DNA from: Streptomyces sp. RKAG290 | GTDB taxonomy: Bacteria > Actinomycetota > Actinomycetes > Streptomycetales > Streptomycetaceae | NCBI RefSeq assembly: GCF_023701695.1 | Contig: NZ_JAJOZC010000001.1 | Location: 5,641,894 to 5,705,893 of the forward strand | Length of the DNA stretch: 64,000 bases | Reading direction: 5' to 3' | In this document: piece after piece, positions 1-8,483 of the stretch | Numbering within the stretch: position 1 is the first letter of the stretch | Layout: each line of letters starts with the position of its first letter | Made by a program: the position numbers and the translations under genes | Notes under the pieces: generated by a model | What the model saw: the letters and a program-made list of their open reading frames with translations, nothing else | What the model was told of the DNA's origin: nothing | Database searches by the model: none

Positions 1-2
1 GC

Positions 3-533
3 ATCGTGCACCGGCTCGACGTCGGCACCTCGGGGCTGATGGTCGTCGCCAAGTCCGAGCGCGCCTACACCCTGCTGAAGGCCCAGTTCCGGGACCGGAT
101 CGTCGACAAGAAGTACCACGCGCTGGTGCAGGGCCACCCGGACCCGATGAGCGGCACCATCGACGCCCCCATCGGCCGCCACCCCACCCATGACTACAAG
201 TGGGCGGTCGTCGCCGAGGGCAAGCCCTCCGTGACGCACTACGACCTGATCGAGGCGTACCGCGCCGCCAGCCTCCTGGACATCAAGCTGGAGACCGGCC
301 GCACGCACCAGATCCGGGTGCACATGTCCGCCCACCGCCACCCCTGCGTCGGCGACCTGACCTACGGCGCCGACCCGACGATGGCCAAGCGGCTGGGCCT
401 GACCCGGCAGTGGCTGCACGCCGTCCGGCTCGGCTTCGAGCACCCCTCCGACGGCCGCTGGGTGGAGTTCGCCAGCACCTACCCGGAAGACCTCCAGCAG
501 GCGCTGGACCGGATCGCGGCGGAGAGCGAATGA
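3..533 (+). CDS. rluD: RluD-family 23S rRNA pseudouridine synthase, 3' part
   Basis: The 5' end lies outside the window; the first full codon is at 3 and about 176 C-terminal residues are visible. The family isomerises specific uridines of 23S rRNA to pseudouridine. The fragment opens with the HRLD motif, whose Asp is the catalytic nucleophile of RluA/RluD-type enzymes. It continues with the conserved block LETGRTHQIRVH and then HPCVGD. The N-terminal S4-like domain expected in RluD is not visible. The stop overlaps the next gene in an ATGA, so the two are probably co-transcribed and translationally coupled. The family call is secure; RluD rather than RluA/RluC is inferred from similarity to actinobacterial RluD. 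Confidence 0.9.
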   Translation: MVHRLDVGTSGLMVVAKSERAYTLLKAQFRDRIVDKKYHALVQGHPDPMSGTIDAPIGRHPTHDYKWAVVAEGKPSVTHYDLIEAYRAASLLDIKLETGRTHQIRVHMSAHRHPCVGDLTYGADPTMAKRLGLTRQWLHAVRLGFEHPSDGRWVEFASTYPEDLQQALDRIAAESE

Positions 534-1012
534 CCGGCGCGTTCGTCCCGTACACCACGCGCACCGTCGCCGGGGAACAGGACCGCGCCGCCTGCTTCCA
601 GGTCCGCAAGGACGTCTTCGTCGGTGAGCAGAACGTGCCCGAGGAGATCGAGTACGACGCCTACGACGCGGACGCGGTGCACGTCATCGCCGTCGCGGCG
701 GACGGCACCGCGCTCGGTACCGGACGGCTGCTGCACGGCCCCGGCGCGGTGGCGAAGACCGGCGGCGACCTCACCGTCGGCTCGCTCGGCCGGCTCGCGG
801 TGACCGGCGAGGCACGCGGCCTCGGAGTCGGCGCGGCGCTGGTGCGGGCCATCGAGGACGCGGCACGCGACCTCGGCCTGGCCGCCGTCGACCTGCACGC
901 CCAGACCCACGCGCTCGGCTTCTACGAACGGCTCGGCTACGAGGCCTACGGCCCCGAGTTCCCCGACGCCGGAATCCCCCACCGGGCGATGCGCCGGGCG
1001 TTGGAGCCCTAA
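530..1012 (+). CDS. GNAT-family N-acetyltransferase (ElaA-like)
   Basis: 160 residues, a normal length for a single GNAT domain. It transfers an acetyl group from acetyl-CoA to an amine; the substrate is unknown. The N-terminal region reads R-K-D-V-F-V-G-E-Q-N-V-P-E-E (about residues 26-39), typical of the ElaA/YjcF subgroup. The acetyl-CoA pyrophosphate loop is RGLGVGAAL near residues 96-104. The Y-E-R-L-G-Y segment near the C-terminus is the usual end of the fold. The ATG overlaps the pseudouridine synthase stop as ATGA, so it is probably expressed from the upstream gene. The family is clear; the biochemical role is not. Confidence 0.88.
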   Translation: MTGAFVPYTTRTVAGEQDRAACFQVRKDVFVGEQNVPEEIEYDAYDADAVHVIAVAADGTALGTGRLLHGPGAVAKTGGDLTVGSLGRLAVTGEARGLGVGAALVRAIEDAARDLGLAAVDLHAQTHALGFYERLGYEAYGPEFPDAGIPHRAMRRALEP

Positions 1013-1178
1013 GGCTCTTCTCGGGACTCTGCGGTCCGTCTCGCTCCTTCACGTCCTTCGCGGAGCAGGGCCGGGGGCCCGGGACGCTGCTGTCCGGATT
1101 GCGTGACCTGCATGGCAGGCTTGAGCTCCGGACCGGCCGATCACCGCGGCCGGCCCGCCGCGCTCCGGAAGGCACCCC

Positions 1179-2765
1179 GTGGATCAAATGGCCCTGCTGC
1201 TCCTGCTGTTGCTGGGAGCCGTGGTCACCGTGCCACTGGGGGAGCGGCTCGGCCTGCCAGCGCCGGTGCTGATGACGCTCGTCGGTGTCGGCATGGCCTT
1301 CCTCAGCTTCGTACCGAACGTGGACATCCCGCCGGAGATCATCCTTCCCGCGCTGCTGCCGCCGCTGCTCTACGCGTCCGTCCAGCGCACCTCCTGGCGT
1401 CAGTTCGCCGCCAACAAACGGCCGATCTTCCTGCTGGCCGTGGCGCTGGTCTTCCTCACGACGGCTGCCGTCGCGGCGGTGGCCGACGCGGTCGTCCCCG
1501 GGCTGCCCCTCGCCGCCGCCGTCGCACTCGGCGCGCTCGTCGCACCGCCCGACCCGGTCGCGGCGACCGCCGTCGCGGGGTCGGTCGGGCTGCCCCGCAG
1601 GCTCATCTCCATCCTGGAGGGCGAGGGGCTGTTCAACGACGTGACCGCGATCGTGCTCTACCACGTCGCGATCGCCGCCGCGGTGAGCGGCACCTTCTCC
1701 CTGCCCGAGGCGTTCGGGCTGCTCACCCTGTCCGCCGTCGTCGCCCTCGCGGTGGGCGTCGCGCTCGGCTGGCTCACCATCAAACTCATGGGCCTGCTCG
1801 GCGATGCCACGCTGCAGGTCGGCCTCAGCCTGCTGGTGCCGTTCGTCAGCTATGTGCTCGCCGAAGAACTCATGGGCTCCGGCGTCCTTGCCGTCCTCAC
1901 CACCGCGCTCTTCCTCGCCGAGCACACCGCCGACGCGGACGACGTCCTCGGCCGGCTCACCGGCCGCACCTTCTGGGAGATCGTCGACACCCTCGTCACC
2001 GGCGTCGCCTTCGGGCTGATCGGCCTCGAACTGCACAATGTCTTCGGGACGGCCGACGGCCGCAAGCTCCAGATGGCCGGCTGGGCGCTGGCCGTCGTCG
2101 CGGTCGTCGTCGGCGTCCGGCTGCTCTACCTGCTGCCCGCGACCTGGCTGGCCAAGCGGCTGCACACCCTTCGCGACGTCAGCGAGGAGATTCCCACCGG
2201 CTGGCGGGAGACCGTCGTCATGTGGTGGGCCGGGATGCGCGGGGTGGCCTCGGTCGCCCTGGCACTCGCGATCCCGCTGAAGACGGACGACGGAAAACCC
2301 TTCCCGGGCCGCGACGAGATCGTCTTCATCGCCTTCGCCGTGATCATGGTCACCCTGGTCTTCCAGGGCCTGACCCTGCCGTGGCTGGTGCGCAGGCTGC
2401 GGGTGCGGGCGGACAGCGACGCGGTGGAGGCCCTGGAACGGGACCTCGCGATCCGCGCCGCCAGGGCCGCCAAACAGCGGCTCAAGGAGATCCAGGAGGT
2501 GGAGGAGTTTCCCGAGGACGTCGTGGAGCGCCTCCAGCGGCTCGCCTACGACGTCGGGGCACGGATCAGCCCCGACATGGTCGACGACGAGCGGCGCGAG
2601 GCGTACGCGAAGCGCACCGAGCGGTTCAGGGCGATCAGCCGCATCCAGCGCGAGATGATGTCGGCCGCCCGCCACGCGGTGCTCGCCGCACGCAGCGAGG
2701 CCGGCGCCGACCCCGAGGTCGTCGACCGGGTGCTGCGACAACTGGACGTACGCAGCCTGCGCTGA
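1179..2765 (+). CDS. CPA1-family Na+(K+)/H+ antiporter
   Basis: 528-residue polytopic membrane protein of the monovalent cation:proton antiporter-1 family, exchanging cytoplasmic Na+ or K+ for external protons. About twelve hydrophobic segments span residues 4-420. Family motifs are visible: APPDP around residues 122-126 and EGLFNDVTA around 149-157, where the Asn-Asp pair forms the ion-binding site. A later WWAGMRG segment lies near residue 350. The last roughly 110 residues are a charged cytoplasmic tail with many Arg and Glu. The GTG start at 1179 is supported by GGAAGG at 1167-1172, six bases upstream. It stands alone on this strand and faces the mscS gene. Ion specificity cannot be read from the sequence. 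Confidence 0.92.
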   Translation: MDQMALLLLLLLGAVVTVPLGERLGLPAPVLMTLVGVGMAFLSFVPNVDIPPEIILPALLPPLLYASVQRTSWRQFAANKRPIFLLAVALVFLTTAAVAAVADAVVPGLPLAAAVALGALVAPPDPVAATAVAGSVGLPRRLISILEGEGLFNDVTAIVLYHVAIAAAVSGTFSLPEAFGLLTLSAVVALAVGVALGWLTIKLMGLLGDATLQVGLSLLVPFVSYVLAEELMGSGVLAVLTTALFLAEHTADADDVLGRLTGRTFWEIVDTLVTGVAFGLIGLELHNVFGTADGRKLQMAGWALAVVAVVVGVRLLYLLPATWLAKRLHTLRDVSEEIPTGWRETVVMWWAGMRGVASVALALAIPLKTDDGKPFPGRDEIVFIAFAVIMVTLVFQGLTLPWLVRRLRVRADSDAVEALERDLAIRAARAAKQRLKEIQEVEEFPEDVVERLQRLAYDVGARISPDMVDDERREAYAKRTERFRAISRIQREMMSAARHAVLAARSEAGADPEVVDRVLRQLDVRSLR

Positions 2766-2790
2766 CCCGGCCCACCGGCGCCGCGAGAGC

Positions 2791-3912
2791 TCAGCCGCGC
2801 CCCGTGCGCGGCGCCCTGCCCCGGCCCACCGGCTTCTCACGGGGCCGCGACACGATCGGCCACTCGTCGCCCGGCGGCAGCGCCGCGGGCGCCGTCGCGA
2901 TCCGCGGCAGCGCGTACGGATGATGATCGCGCAGCCAGCCGATCAACTGCTCCCGGACCGCGCAGCGCACCGTCCAGATGTCGTCGGCGTCCTTCGCCGT
3001 GACCACCGCACGCACCTCGACCGTCGAGGGCGTGGTGTCCGTGACGGCCAGCGACCAGTCACGGCCGTCCCACGCGGCGCAGTCGCCCAGGATGTCCCGC
3101 AGCTGCTCGCGCATCGCGGCGACCGGTGCCGAGTGGTCCAGGTGGAAGAAGACCGAACCGGTCATCTGGGCCCCGCCCCGCGACCAGTTCTCGAAGGGCT
3201 TGCTCGTGAAGTACGAGACCGGCATCGTGATCCGCCGCTCGTCCCAGGTCCGTACCGCGAGGAAGGTCAGCGTGATCTCCTCGACCGTGCCCCACTCGCC
3301 GTCCACCACGACCGTGTCGCCGATCCGCACCATGTCGCCGAAGGCGATCTGCAGCCCGGCGAAGAGGTTGCCGAGCGTGGACTGGGCGGCGACACCCGCG
3401 ACGATGCCGAGGACACCGGCCGAGGCCAGCATCGAGGTGCCCACCGTCTGCATGGCCGGGAACGTCAGCAGCATCGCGGCGACGGCCACGGTCGTCACGA
3501 TCGCGACGACCACCCGCTGGATCAGCGTCACCTGCGTCCGCACCCGCCGCACCCGCGCCGGATCCCGGGTGTTCGCCGCATAGCGGGCGTACACCGAGTC
3601 CACCACCGCGATGGCGATCCGCACCACCAGCCAGGCCGAGGCGCCGATCAGTACCAGCGTCAGCACCTGCCCGATGGCCGCCCGGTGCTCCCTGATCAGG
3701 TCGAGCCCGGTATGGGCGTAGCTGGCCCGCAGCAGCGCCGTGCACAACGTCAGCTGGAACGGGATCCGGCAGCGCCGCAGCAGACCCCACAACGGGGTCT
3801 CGTGATGCCTGCCGTCGGTCCTTCTGAGCAGCTGGTCCACCAGCCAGCCGACCAGCAGCGTGATCACGACCGAACCGCCGAGGACGATCAGCGGACGCAG
3901 TACGTTCTCCAT
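2791..3912 (-). CDS. MscS-family mechanosensitive ion channel
   Basis: About 373 residues. Small-conductance mechanosensitive channels open on membrane tension and release solutes on osmotic downshock. The N-terminal half has four to five hydrophobic segments. A pore-lining helix rich in Gly and Ala (G-V-L-G-I-V-A-G-V-A-A-Q-S) leads into N-L-F-A-G-L-Q-I-A-F and then the beta-domain G-D-T-V-V-V-D-G-E-W-G-T-V-E-E-I, the classic MscS signature. The C-terminal alpha/beta domain ends in a basic tail. I chose the ATG at 3912 because GGAG lies nine bases upstream; an in-frame ATG at 3927 has no ribosome site. It converges with the antiporter gene and diverges from the hydrolase at 3959. Confidence 0.92.
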   Translation of the reverse strand: MENVLRPLIVLGGSVVITLLVGWLVDQLLRRTDGRHHETPLWGLLRRCRIPFQLTLCTALLRASYAHTGLDLIREHRAAIGQVLTLVLIGASAWLVVRIAIAVVDSVYARYAANTRDPARVRRVRTQVTLIQRVVVAIVTTVAVAAMLLTFPAMQTVGTSMLASAGVLGIVAGVAAQSTLGNLFAGLQIAFGDMVRIGDTVVVDGEWGTVEEITLTFLAVRTWDERRITMPVSYFTSKPFENWSRGGAQMTGSVFFHLDHSAPVAAMREQLRDILGDCAAWDGRDWSLAVTDTTPSTVEVRAVVTAKDADDIWTVRCAVREQLIGWLRDHHPYALPRIATAPAALPPGDEWPIVSRPREKPVGRGRAPRTGRG

Positions 3913-3958
3913 CCTGTCGTTCTCCATGCTCTCGACGGTAAATGGCACCATGGGCCTC

Positions 3959-4528
3959 ATGAACATCATGCTTTTCCACTCGACGTACGGTCTGCGCCCC
4001 GCGGTGCACGCGGCCGCCGACCGGCTGCGCGCAGCCGGGCACGAGGTGCACGTGCCCGATCTCTTCGAGGGGCACACCTTCGAAACCGTCGAGGAAGGAA
4101 TGGCCTTCAAGGAGGAGACGGGCAAGGAGGAGCTGCTGAAGCGGGCCGTGCTCGCCGCGGCGCCCTACTCCGACCGCGGGCTCGTCTACGTGGGCTTCTC
4201 GCTCGGCGCGTCCGTCGCCCAGACGCTGGCACTGGGGGACGCGAAGGCACGGGGGCTGCTGCTCTTCCACGGCACGTCGGACATCGCGGAGAACGCCTCG
4301 GTGGACGACCTGCCCGTGCAGCTGCATGTCGCCGACCCGGACCCGTTCGAGACGCACGACTGGCTGAACTCCTGGTATCTCCAGATGCAGCGGACCGGCG
4401 CGGACGTCGAGGTCTACCGCTACCCGGGTGCCGGCCACCTCTTCACCGACGCGGAGCTGCCCGACTTCGACCAGGCGTCGGCCGAGCTGGCCTGGAAGGT
4501 CGCGATCGGCTTCATCGCCACGCTGTGA
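3959..4528 (+). CDS. Dienelactone hydrolase-like alpha/beta hydrolase
   Basis: 189 residues, compact for the family. It begins MNIMLFHSTYGLRPAV, giving the first strand and oxyanion region. The nucleophile elbow G-F-S-L-G-A has Ser81 as likely nucleophile where classical dienelactone hydrolases carry Cys. Asp candidates occur in DPDPFE near residue 127, and the His is in G-A-G-H near residue 162. The substrate is unknown. The ATG at 3959 is preferred; an in-frame ATG at 3950 lies three codons upstream. The gene is divergent from mscS across about 45 bases, so their promoters must overlap. A strong hairpin follows the stop. Confidence 0.85.
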   Translation: MNIMLFHSTYGLRPAVHAAADRLRAAGHEVHVPDLFEGHTFETVEEGMAFKEETGKEELLKRAVLAAAPYSDRGLVYVGFSLGASVAQTLALGDAKARGLLLFHGTSDIAENASVDDLPVQLHVADPDPFETHDWLNSWYLQMQRTGADVEVYRYPGAGHLFTDAELPDFDQASAELAWKVAIGFIATL

Positions 4529-4534
4529 GCACGC

Positions 4535-4573
4535 GAAGGGCCCCCTGCACGCAGTCCGCGCAGGGGGCCCTTC
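4535..4573. terminator. Bidirectional intrinsic terminator hairpin
   Basis: Perfect 14-bp stem: GAAGGGCCCCCTGC at 4535-4548 pairs with 4560-4573, with an 11-base loop. It lies between the stop of the + strand hydrolase (4528) and the stop of the - strand DsbA-like gene (4589), so it can serve both convergent genes. As is usual in Streptomyces, there is no U tract. Confidence 0.85.
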
Positions 4574-4588
4574 GGAGTACCGGGCGGA

Positions 4589-5401
4589 TCAGCCCTTCAG
4601 CGCCGCGGTGATCGCGGTGTTGAAGTCGGCCACCGTCATCGGGGCGGCCTTCTTGTCCGGGCCGGTCAGCGTCTTGCCATCCATCTTGAGCGTCGGGGTG
4701 CCCTCCACGCCGCTCTTGTCGAAGGCCGCGGACATCTTCATCGCCCAGGCGTCGTACTTGCCGTCCTCGACGCTCTTCTTGAACGCGGCGTTGCCCTTGA
4801 GCGCGTCCACCGAGTCGGCGACCTTGATCAGGTACGAGTCGTCCTTGAACTTGTCTTCCGTCTCCTCCGGGTGGTACTTCGCGGAGTAGAGCGCGTACTT
4901 GTAGTCCAGGAAGGCCTGCGGGCTCACATCGAGGGCGGCGCCCAGCGCACTCAGCGCGTTCTTCGAGCCCTCGCCGCCGTTGTTGTCGATGAAGGTGGCA
5001 CCGATGTACTTGACCTTGTACTTGCCGGCGTCGATGTCCTTGTGGACCGTCTCGCCGACCGTCTGCTCGAACGAGGCACAGATCGGGCAGCGGGAGTCCT
5101 CGTAGAGTTCCAGGGTCTTCTTGGCCGTCGACTTGCCGACGACGACGGTCGTGCCGTCCTTGCCCGAAGTGTTCTTCGGCGCGGTGACGTTCTTCGCGTC
5201 CTTCGCCGCGTCCCAGTGGCCCGGCTTGTTCAGCTGCATCACGCCGTAGGCGACGCCGCCGGCGATCGCGAGGACGGCGAGGACCGAGACGCCGACGACG
5301 AGCTGCCGGCGGGTCTTGTCCCTCTTCGCCTGCCGCTCGCGCTCCACGCGCAGCCGCTCGCGGGCGGCGGACTTGTTGGCCTGGCTGTTTCGGTTGCTCA
5401 T
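4589..5401 (-). CDS. Membrane-anchored DsbA-like thiol-disulfide protein
   Basis: 270 residues. A very basic cytoplasmic N-terminus (residues 1-33) is followed by one membrane segment (about 34-57) and a linker. An extracytoplasmic thioredoxin-fold domain of the DsbA/thioredoxin_4 type follows, with active site CPIC at 105-108. The domain includes the helical insertion and a cis-Pro-like G-V-E-G-T-P-T turn near the end. It should oxidise or isomerise cysteines in exported proteins. The ATG at 5401 is the only sensible start. It lies 50 bp downstream of a membrane-protein gene on the same strand, possibly an operon. A second family member lies at 47019-47846 in this window. Confidence 0.9.
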   Translation of the reverse strand: MSNRNSQANKSAARERLRVERERQAKRDKTRRQLVVGVSVLAVLAIAGGVAYGVMQLNKPGHWDAAKDAKNVTAPKNTSGKDGTTVVVGKSTAKKTLELYEDSRCPICASFEQTVGETVHKDIDAGKYKVKYIGATFIDNNGGEGSKNALSALGAALDVSPQAFLDYKYALYSAKYHPEETEDKFKDDSYLIKVADSVDALKGNAAFKKSVEDGKYDAWAMKMSAAFDKSGVEGTPTLKMDGKTLTGPDKKAAPMTVADFNTAITAALKG

Positions 5402-5451
5402 GGAAGTCTCTCCGTGGTGTACGTGGTCTGCGTCGTCAGGGACATGCGTGC

Positions 5452-6213
5452 TCAGGCGGTGGCGCAGGCCGAGCGCGGCGGTCCCCTCCGTCCCACGGAG
5501 TGCACGAGGAGGCGGGCGTGAACGAGCAGATGCGGGCCGTGGCCCGCGGTGCGGATCTTGAGGCGTACGGAGCGGTGGGCCGCTCCCGCCACGGCCACCG
5601 CGATCAGCAGCGGCCGGAAGGCCAGCACAGCGGCTGCGCTCAGCAGGGCGACCAGTGCGGACTCGCCGCGCCGGAGCCAGGCCGCGGCGAGCAGCCCGAC
5701 CGACACATGGGCGGCGAGCAGCAGCCAGGGCGCCGCAGGGCCGGGGGAGGTCAGCAGTCCCGCGGCCGACTGCCCGGCGCCGGATACCGAGGCGAGGGGT
5801 GTGCCGAGGTCAGCGGTCGATGCCGCACCGGCCCCGATGTCACCGCCGCCGCACAACACGTCGACACCGACCGATCTCAGCGGGCCCGCGATCGGGCCGC
5901 CGGCCGCGCCGTAACAGAGGTGCTGTCCGGTGGTGAAGACGGTGTCGGCGGCCAGTTCCAGCGGAACCAGCAGCCCGGCGATGGCTCCGAAGCCGCGTTC
6001 CCGGCCGGCCAGCGCGTATGCCACGGCGAAGACCGCACCGGCCAGCAGCGCGAGGACGGTCAGCGGCAGCGGAGTCCGGGAGAGCAGCACATGGGACGTG
6101 GCGGAGAGCGTCACGACAAGCGCAGTGAAGAGCGCCGCGCGGAAGACCCTGAGCTGCGTACCGGATATGTCCATCGTCCAGGAGTGTCGCACGCGAGCCT
6201 GTGAACGACCCAT
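5452..6213 (-). CDS. Integral membrane protein, unknown function
   Basis: About 253 residues; I do not recognise a family with a known function. Five to six hydrophobic segments cover most of the chain, e.g. A-L-F-T-A-L-V-V-T-L, L-A-L-L-A-G-A-V-F-A-V-A and L-L-L-A-A-H-V-S-V-G-L. The tail is rich in Arg and His. A Gly/Ala-rich extracytoplasmic loop holds three Cys. The ATG at 6213 has AGGA six bases upstream; an in-frame ATG at 6174 (MDISGT) is the alternative. The gene lies just upstream of the DsbA-like gene on the same strand, so it could be a partner in exported-protein thiol chemistry, but that is inference from position only. Confidence 0.7.
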   Translation of the reverse strand: MGRSQARVRHSWTMDISGTQLRVFRAALFTALVVTLSATSHVLLSRTPLPLTVLALLAGAVFAVAYALAGRERGFGAIAGLLVPLELAADTVFTTGQHLCYGAAGGPIAGPLRSVGVDVLCGGGDIGAGAASTADLGTPLASVSGAGQSAAGLLTSPGPAAPWLLLAAHVSVGLLAAAWLRRGESALVALLSAAAVLAFRPLLIAVAVAGAAHRSVRLKIRTAGHGPHLLVHARLLVHSVGRRGPPRSACATA

Positions 6214-6233
6214 AAAGGGTCCTGGTCCGCGGA

Positions 6234-6274
6234 GGCCCCGTCGGCCGCCCGGAAGGGCGGCGGCCGACGGGGCC
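6234..6274. terminator. Intrinsic terminator hairpin
   Basis: Perfect 16-bp stem GGCCCCGTCGGCCGCC at 6234-6249 pairing with 6259-6274, with a 9-base loop. It lies between the end of the minus-strand secreted-protein gene (6332) and the start of the membrane-protein gene (6213), so it should end the upstream transcript. Confidence 0.8.
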
Positions 6275-6331
6275 ATCTGCCGGACGTCCCGGATCACCTC
6301 GCGGCCGTGGCCGCTTCCGGGAAGGTGCTCG

Positions 6332-6766
6332 CTATCCGCAGGGCGGGGTGGCGGCCGGGGTCTCGAAGGTGCCCTGGCCCTGGACCTTGATGAGCCCCAC
6401 GTACTTCTTGCCGCACGGGTAGCTCATGTTCCAGGTGGCGTTCGCCCGCTCGCCGGTGCTGATGGTCTTCAGCGCGCTCCACGACGTGCTGGAGGAGCGG
6501 AACCCGAGGTTCGCCTTGATGGTCGAGCCACCGCTCTTGGTGTAGAAGACCTCGATGCGGGAAGGGCCCGTGTTGAGCGAGATACAGAGCTGCCCGTTGC
6601 TCAGGCTGGTGCACTTGACCCGGTCGCTGGCGGCGACCACAGCGGTAGGTGCCTTCTGTGCGGCCTTTGTGGACGTGGCCGGCTCGGCCGCCTGGGCGGG
6701 AGCGGCGAGCAGTGAGCCTCCGGCCGCTATGCAGGCGGCAAGGGCCAGCGTGATACGGCGATTCAT
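6332..6766 (-). CDS. Small secreted protein with two probable disulfides
   Basis: 144 residues with a clear Sec signal peptide: MNRR, a hydrophobic core, then A-A-P-A-Q-A-A with cleavage near residue 27. The mature part is about 117 residues with four Cys at 52, 61, 118 and 143, enough for two disulfides, and many Ser, Thr and Gly. I know no function; small secreted beta-rich proteins of this kind are common in Streptomyces. The ATG at 6766 is set by the signal peptide and a strong GGGGGA ribosome site eight bases upstream. A perfect 16-bp hairpin follows it at 6234-6274. Confidence 0.8.
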   Translation of the reverse strand: MNRRITLALAACIAAGGSLLAAPAQAAEPATSTKAAQKAPTAVVAASDRVKCTSLSNGQLCISLNTGPSRIEVFYTKSGGSTIKANLGFRSSSTSWSALKTISTGERANATWNMSYPCGKKYVGLIKVQGQGTFETPAATPPCG

Positions 6767-6952
6767 GGTTATCCCCCTGGCTGATTGGTCATGATCAACA
6801 CCAGTGATCCTATCCAGGGCGACCGCGGGTGCCAAGAACGTTTTTGCGGAGCCGGAGCCTCCGCCCGGGCCCATGACAACGAGGGAAAACCGCCTCGGCC
6901 GAAGGGTCCGGGCAGGCGCCGCCCCCCTGCCGACGCCGCCTCCTATGCCCCG

Positions 6953-8281
6953 CTACAGCCCCGGGATCCGGCCGTTGCGGAACAGGTCGACGAAGATCTG
7001 GTGGTCCGCGCGCGCCCGGGCGCCGTAGCTGTGGGCGAAGTCCACCAGGAGCTCCCCGAACCCCTCCTCGTCCGCCGCGATCGCCGCGTCGATCGCCCGC
7101 TCGGTGGAGAACGGCACCAATGAGTGGCCGCTCTCGTCGTCCGCGGCGGAGTGCATCGTCGCCGTCGCCCGGCCGAGGTCGGCGACGACCGCCGCGATCT
7201 CCTCCGGCTCGTCGATGTCGGACCAGTCCAGGTCCACCGCGTACGGCGAGACCTCGGCGACCAGCTGACCGGACCCGTCCAGCTCGGTCCAGCCCAGCCA
7301 CGGGTCGGCGTGCGCCTGCAGGGCACGCTGGGAGATCACCGTGCGGTGACCCTCGTGCTGGAAGTAGTCGCGCACCGCCGCGTCCGTGATGTGCCGGGAG
7401 ACCGCGGGGGTCTGCGCCTGCTTGAGGTAGATCACCACATCGTTCTCCAGGGCGTCGCTGTTGCCCTCCAGAAGGATGTTGTACGAGGGCAGCCCGGCCG
7501 ATCCGATGCCGATCCCGCGCCGGCCGACGACGTCCTTGACCCGGTAGGAGTCGGGGCGGGTCAGGCTCGACTCCGGCAGCGTCTCCAGATATCCGTCGAA
7601 CGCGGCCAGCACCTTGTAGCGCGTCGCCGCGTCCAGGTCGATGGAACCGCCGCCCTCCGCGAAGCGGCGCTCGAAGTCACGGATCTCGGTCATCGAGTCC
7701 AGCAGCGAGAACCGGGTCAGCGACCGGGCGACCCGCAGCGCGCCCAGCAGCGGGCCGTCGGCGGTGTCCAGCGTGAACGGCGGCACCTCGTCGTTCTTCG
7801 CACCGGTCGCCAGCGCGTGGATCCGCTCGCGATAGGCCGCGGCGTAGACCCGGACGAGCTCGGTGATCTGGTCGTCACCCAGCGCCTTCGCGTAGCCGAT
7901 CAGGGCGACCGAGGCGGCGAAGCGCTTGAGGTCCCAGGTGAAGGGAGCTACGAAGGCTTCATCAAAGTCGTTTACGTTGAAAACCAGACGACCGTTGGCG
8001 TCCATGTACGTGCCGAAGTTCTCTGCATGCAGATCGCCGTGCACCCACACCCGGCTGGTCTGCTCGTCGAGGAACTGGTCTTGGGCCCTCATGGAGCTCA
8101 GGTCGCTGTAGTACAGGCACGCTGTTCCCCTGTAGAACGCGAAAGCTGACGCGGCCATCTTGCGGAACTTGACCCGGAAGGCAGTCGGGTCCGCAGCCAG
8201 AAGCTCACCGAAGGCCGTCCCGAAGACCGAGAGAATCTGCTCTTCGCGCTCAGAGTCCACGACGTCGAAGGTGCTGCTCAT
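6953..8281 (-). CDS. DUF2252 family protein (kinase-like fold)
   Basis: 442 residues, the usual length for DUF2252. The family is thought to share the protein-kinase/aminoglycoside-phosphotransferase fold. Fitting motifs are visible: HGDLHAENFG at 81-90 is a Brenner-type catalytic loop, and NDFDEAF at 104-110 resembles the metal-binding DFD/DFG segment. A further motif G-I-G-S-A-G-L-P-S-Y lies in the second half. The substrate is unknown. The ATG at 8281 is followed at once by an acidic N-terminus. It is transcribed away from the integrase gene at 8484; the 202-bp gap between them holds a 24-bp perfect palindrome. Confidence 0.85.
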   Translation of the reverse strand: MSSTFDVVDSEREEQILSVFGTAFGELLAADPTAFRVKFRKMAASAFAFYRGTACLYYSDLSSMRAQDQFLDEQTSRVWVHGDLHAENFGTYMDANGRLVFNVNDFDEAFVAPFTWDLKRFAASVALIGYAKALGDDQITELVRVYAAAYRERIHALATGAKNDEVPPFTLDTADGPLLGALRVARSLTRFSLLDSMTEIRDFERRFAEGGGSIDLDAATRYKVLAAFDGYLETLPESSLTRPDSYRVKDVVGRRGIGIGSAGLPSYNILLEGNSDALENDVVIYLKQAQTPAVSRHITDAAVRDYFQHEGHRTVISQRALQAHADPWLGWTELDGSGQLVAEVSPYAVDLDWSDIDEPEEIAAVVADLGRATATMHSAADDESGHSLVPFSTERAIDAAIAADEEGFGELLVDFAHSYGARARADHQIFVDLFRNGRIPGL

Positions 8282-8353
8282 TACTGGCCTGCTTCCTGGG
8301 TTGGTGCCGGATCCTCATGCCCGCCTCTGCTGAGAACGCTGGACCTCCCCGAT

Positions 8354-8377
8354 CCGTGCCCGGCCGGCCGGGCACGG
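8354..8377. repeat. 24-bp perfect palindrome in the divergent gap
   Basis: CCGTGCCCGGCC at 8354-8365 is followed directly by its reverse complement to 8377, with no loop. It is centred between the DUF2252 gene (starts 8281, minus) and the serine integrase gene (starts 8484, plus). A weaker inverted repeat, GTCAC to GTGAC, lies at 8386-8403. Possible roles are an operator, an integrase att-site remnant or a transcription barrier; the sequence alone does not decide. Confidence 0.55.
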
Positions 8378-8483
8378 GGTCGGCGTCACTGAATCAGGTG
8401 ACGCGCCCGCAATCCTTCCGTAAATGTACCGACCTTGGTGAAGCCTCTTAGGCAAGGACGTTGAAGTGATTGCGGGAGGTCTC

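Noticed and set aside
771..2840. 689-codon minus-strand frame opposite the antiporter gene
   Set aside because: Repetitive Gly/Asp/Glu/Gln composition typical of antisense frames in high-GC DNA.
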